Assembly (NCBI GenBank): GCA_030430835.1
Contig: JAUIKJ010000181.1
Location: 1 to 6,321 of the forward strand
Source: Candidatus Hydrogenedentota bacterium
Lineage (GTDB): Bacteria > Hydrogenedentota > Hydrogenedentia > Hydrogenedentales > JAEUWI01
Length of the DNA stretch: 6,321 nt
Direction of reading: 5' to 3'
In this document: piece by piece, positions 5,175 to 6,321 of the stretch
Layout of the letters: every line of letters begins with the position of its first letter
How positions within the stretch are numbered: position 1 is the first letter of the stretch
Position numbers and translations under genes: made by a program
Notes under the pieces: generated by a model
Seen by the model: the letters and a program-made list of their open reading frames with translations, nothing else
What the model was told of the DNA's origin: nothing
The model's database searches: none

Positions 5175-5663
5175 TCAGGACAGCGTCTTCGCATACGCCA
5201 CCAATTGATCGACGACCGTGCCCCAGCCCTCGTAGAAGCCCATCTCTTCGTGCTGCTTCCGGCCGTCTTCGTCCTTGTGCTTGGCAATCGCGATGTAGCG
5301 CGTGCCGCCGTCAACCGGTTCAAGCAGCAGGATGGCGGTAAAGAAACCGTTTTCCTTCGGGCGGTAACCCGGTAACATCGCATCGGTCCACACCAGACGC
5401 TCGTTCGGCACCACCTCGAGGTAACAGCCCGGATCCGCCGGCATGTCGATACCCTCGGGTGACCGCATTACGGCGAGAAAAATACCGCCGGGACGCGGGT
5501 CCAATTCGCAGGACGAAACGCTCCACGGCTTCGGGCAAAACCAGTGCACGAGGTGCTCCGCTTCCGTCCATACTTTCCATACCAGTTCCGGCGGCACGTC
5601 GATTGTACGGTCCAACACAAGGTCCAATGCCGGGTCGATCTCCCAGCCCTTGATTTCCGTCAT
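5175..5663 (-). CDS. SRPBCC / AHSA1-like (START-like fold) protein
   Basis: This 162-residue cytoplasmic protein has the features of the Hsp90-ATPase-activator-homologue 1-like branch of the SRPBCC superfamily, a helix-grip fold with a deep ligand cavity. Seen in order are LDRTIDVPPELVWKVWTEAEHLVHWF (residues 17-42), DPRPGGIF (55-62), a VMRSPEG segment, the hallmark EVVPNERLVWTDA (83-95), LEPVDGGTRY (114-123), and the C-terminal helix GFYEGWGTVVDQLVAYAK. The frame is open further upstream, but the ATG at 5663 is chosen. It overlaps the stop of the ArsR gene by four bases, has AAGGAG (plus-strand 5672-5677) eight bases before it, and gives the usual family N-terminus. Pairing with an ArsR-family regulator is a common arrangement for this family. 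The ligand is unknown; a small hydrophobic molecule is possible (inference). Confidence 0.9.
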   Translation of the reverse strand: MTEIKGWEIDPALDLVLDRTIDVPPELVWKVWTEAEHLVHWFCPKPWSVSSCELDPRPGGIFLAVMRSPEGIDMPADPGCYLEVVPNERLVWTDAMLPGYRPKENGFFTAILLLEPVDGGTRYIAIAKHKDEDGRKQHEEMGFYEGWGTVVDQLVAYAKTLS

Positions 5664-5995
5664 CCTTCCTTCTCCTTCAGTTTGAGTAGGTATGCATCCA
5701 TCTGGTCCATCCGCCGCTCCCACTGCGCACGTTGCCGGGTGATCCAGTGTTCTGCAATTTGTAGGGGCGCCGGTGCGAGCCGATAGGTGCGCACCCGCCC
5801 CTGCTTCTCCGACGTCACCAGTCCGTTCTGCTCAAGCACACGCAGGTGCGCAACGAAGGAGGGCAGCGCCATGGCATGCGGCGCCGCCAGTTCACTGACC
5901 GTCGCCGGGCCCGCCGCCAGCTGCTCCAGCACCGCACGGCGCGCCGGATGCGCCAGCGCCTGAAAGATCTCGTCGACTCGTGCCGCTGCTCCCAT
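5660..5995 (-). CDS. ArsR-family winged-helix transcriptional repressor (non-metal type)
   Basis: The 111-residue protein carries an ArsR-type winged helix-turn-helix at about residues 5-75: VDEIFQALAHPARRAVLEQLAAGPATVSELA, recognition helix region MALPSFVAHLRVLEQNGLV, then the wing TSEKQGRVRTYRLAP. The ELCVCDL metal site is missing and there are no cysteines, so it is not expected to sense arsenic, cadmium or zinc through thiols. The C-terminus (EHWITRQRAQWERRMDQMDAYLLKLKEK) is a charged helix typical of the ArsR proteins paired with SRPBCC genes. The ATG at 5995 is preferred over an upstream TTG at 6034. It has GGAG (plus-strand 6005-6008) nine bases before it, and the TTG lies inside the promoter. 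It probably represses its own operon through the inverted repeat at 6027-6064. Confidence 0.91.
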   Translation of the reverse strand: MGAAARVDEIFQALAHPARRAVLEQLAAGPATVSELAAPHAMALPSFVAHLRVLEQNGLVTSEKQGRVRTYRLAPAPLQIAEHWITRQRAQWERRMDQMDAYLLKLKEKEG

Positions 5996-6017
5996 AACCC
6001 CTCGCTCCAATGCACTG

Positions 6018-6046
6018 AGCGTAGCAGAACCCAATACTTAGGTCAA
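6018..6046 (-). promoter_or_regulatory. Sigma70-type promoter of the arsR-SRPBCC operon
   Basis: On the minus strand, TTGACC (plus-strand 6041-6046; five of six bases of TTGACA) is followed after exactly 17 bases by TACGCT (plus-strand 6018-6023). This matches TATAAT at its three most conserved positions (first T, A, last T). Transcription would start near 6011, leaving a leader of about 16 bases with GGAG before the ATG at 5995. Confidence 0.6.
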
Positions 6047-6064
6047 ACCCTAAGTATTGGGTTC
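6027..6064. promoter_or_regulatory. Perfect 16-bp inverted repeat, likely ArsR operator
   Basis: GAACCCAATACTTAGG (6027-6042) and its exact reverse complement at 6049-6064 flank a 6-base spacer TCAAAC. The repeat covers the -35 element and most of the spacer of the arsR promoter, so a dimeric repressor bound here would block RNA polymerase. A further partial half-site ACCCTAA recurs at 6072-6078, 25 bases from the copy at 6047-6053. The ArsR assignment is by position. As RNA it would also form a hairpin, but it has no T-run. Confidence 0.7.
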
Positions 6065-6085
6065 GAGGATGACCCTAAACAGAAA

Positions 6086-6118
6086 GCGCCGGTCCGGGAA
6101 GGTACCCCGGACCGGCGC
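6086..6118 (-). terminator. Intrinsic terminator of the aconitase gene
   Basis: GCGCCGGTCCGGG (6086-6098) and CCCGGACCGGCGC (6106-6118) form a perfect 13-bp GC-rich stem with a 7-base loop. Read on the minus strand, the stem is followed directly by TTTCTGTTTAGG, a T-rich tail. It lies 25 bases after the aconitase stop codon and isolates that gene from the arsR promoter. Confidence 0.82.
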
Positions 6119-6143
6119 GGATGAAATGATCTGTGGACTCGCC

Positions 6144-6321
6144 TCAGCCGCCCTGCTGCTGGCGGATCAGGTTGAGCGCGGAACCGGCCTTGAACCAGGC
6201 GATCTGGCCCTGGTTGTAGGAGTGGTTCACCTCGAACTGCTCCGTGCTGCCGTCGCCGTGTGTCAGGCACATTGTCAGCGGCATCCCCGGCGCGAAATCC
6301 TGCAGGCCCAGAATGTCGATC
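6144..6321 (-). CDS. acn: Aconitate hydratase (mitochondrial-type aconitase), C-terminal end only
   Basis: The last 58 residues and the TGA stop (plus-strand 6144-6146) are in the window; the rest lies beyond base 6321. The fragment reads IDILGLQDFAPGMPLTMCLTHGDGSTEQFEVNHSYN, then QIAWFKAGSALNLI and a short QQQGG tail. The N-H-[ST]-[YM]-N ... Q-I-x-W-F-[KR]-A-G-S-A-L-N ending is characteristic of the mitochondrial-type aconitase swivel domain, and differs from the C-terminus of the AcnA/IRP-type enzyme. The enzyme interconverts citrate and isocitrate in the TCA cycle using a 4Fe-4S cluster; the cluster cysteines lie outside this window. This residue string was read by hand translation of the reverse strand. 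Confidence 0.85.
   Translation of the reverse strand, partial: IDILGLQDFAPGMPLTMCLTHGDGSTEQFEVNHSYNQGQIAWFKAGSALNLIRQQQGG

Noticed and set aside
5996..6034. N-terminal extension of the ArsR protein from a TTG at 6034
   Set aside because: The TTG lies within the inverted repeat and upstream of the -10, so the transcript would not include it; ATG 5995 has a good ribosome site.
1..6321. CRISPR array, tRNA/rRNA genes, insertion sequences or prophage genes
   Set aside because: No regularly spaced direct repeats, cloverleaf-like sequences, transposase or phage protein motifs were seen on either strand.

Overview
The window is GC-rich and gene-dense, and probably belongs to a free-living Gram-negative-type bacterium. 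It encodes an exported sulfatase, a signal-peptide-bearing DUF4097 protein and an ECF sigma / membrane anti-sigma pair. The combination of a sulfatase beside a Gfo/Idh/MocA oxidoreductase, a mitochondrial-type aconitase and an ECF–DUF4097 operon would fit the Planctomycetota/Verrucomicrobiota/Hydrogenedentota or Acidobacteriota range. No marker gene is present, so this placement is only a guess.

Left part (1-2342, + strand). The C-terminal end of a Gfo/Idh/MocA oxidoreductase is followed after 22 bp by a complete hicA-hicB type II toxin-antitoxin pair (ATGA overlap). Seven bp after hicB comes a secreted S1 sulfatase with an intact CSPAR formylglycine motif. The hicAB block is about 51% GC by hand count and sits among more GC-rich genes. 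It therefore looks like a small module inserted between two catabolic genes. A near-perfect extended -10 (TGATATAAT) overlaps the hicA start codon, so transcripts from it would skip the toxin start and favour the antitoxin.

Middle gap (2343-2705). This stretch has no convincing gene but contains three strong palindromes. One is a 28-bp near-continuous palindrome. The other two are 25-bp REP-like hairpins in inverted orientation, each with a 5' GTAG. They differ at only four positions, and those four form two swapped base pairs, so both stems stay perfect.

Right-centre (2706-5075, + strand). An operon encodes an ECF sigma factor, a single-pass anti-sigma factor without zinc-binding Cys/His (ATGA overlap), and an exported DUF4097 protein. 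The last contains six consecutive exact-length 18-residue repeats of T-x-S-G-x-[VI] type and a proline-rich tail. A hairpin that may terminate the operon follows.

Right end (5175-6321, - strand). An ArsR-family repressor and an SRPBCC/AHSA1 protein form a translationally coupled pair (ATGA overlap). They are preceded by a sigma70-type promoter whose -35 lies inside a perfect 16-bp inverted repeat, the likely autoregulatory operator. Upstream lies the 3' end of a mitochondrial-type aconitase gene with its own hairpin/T-rich terminator. No tRNA, rRNA, CRISPR array or transposase gene was seen.
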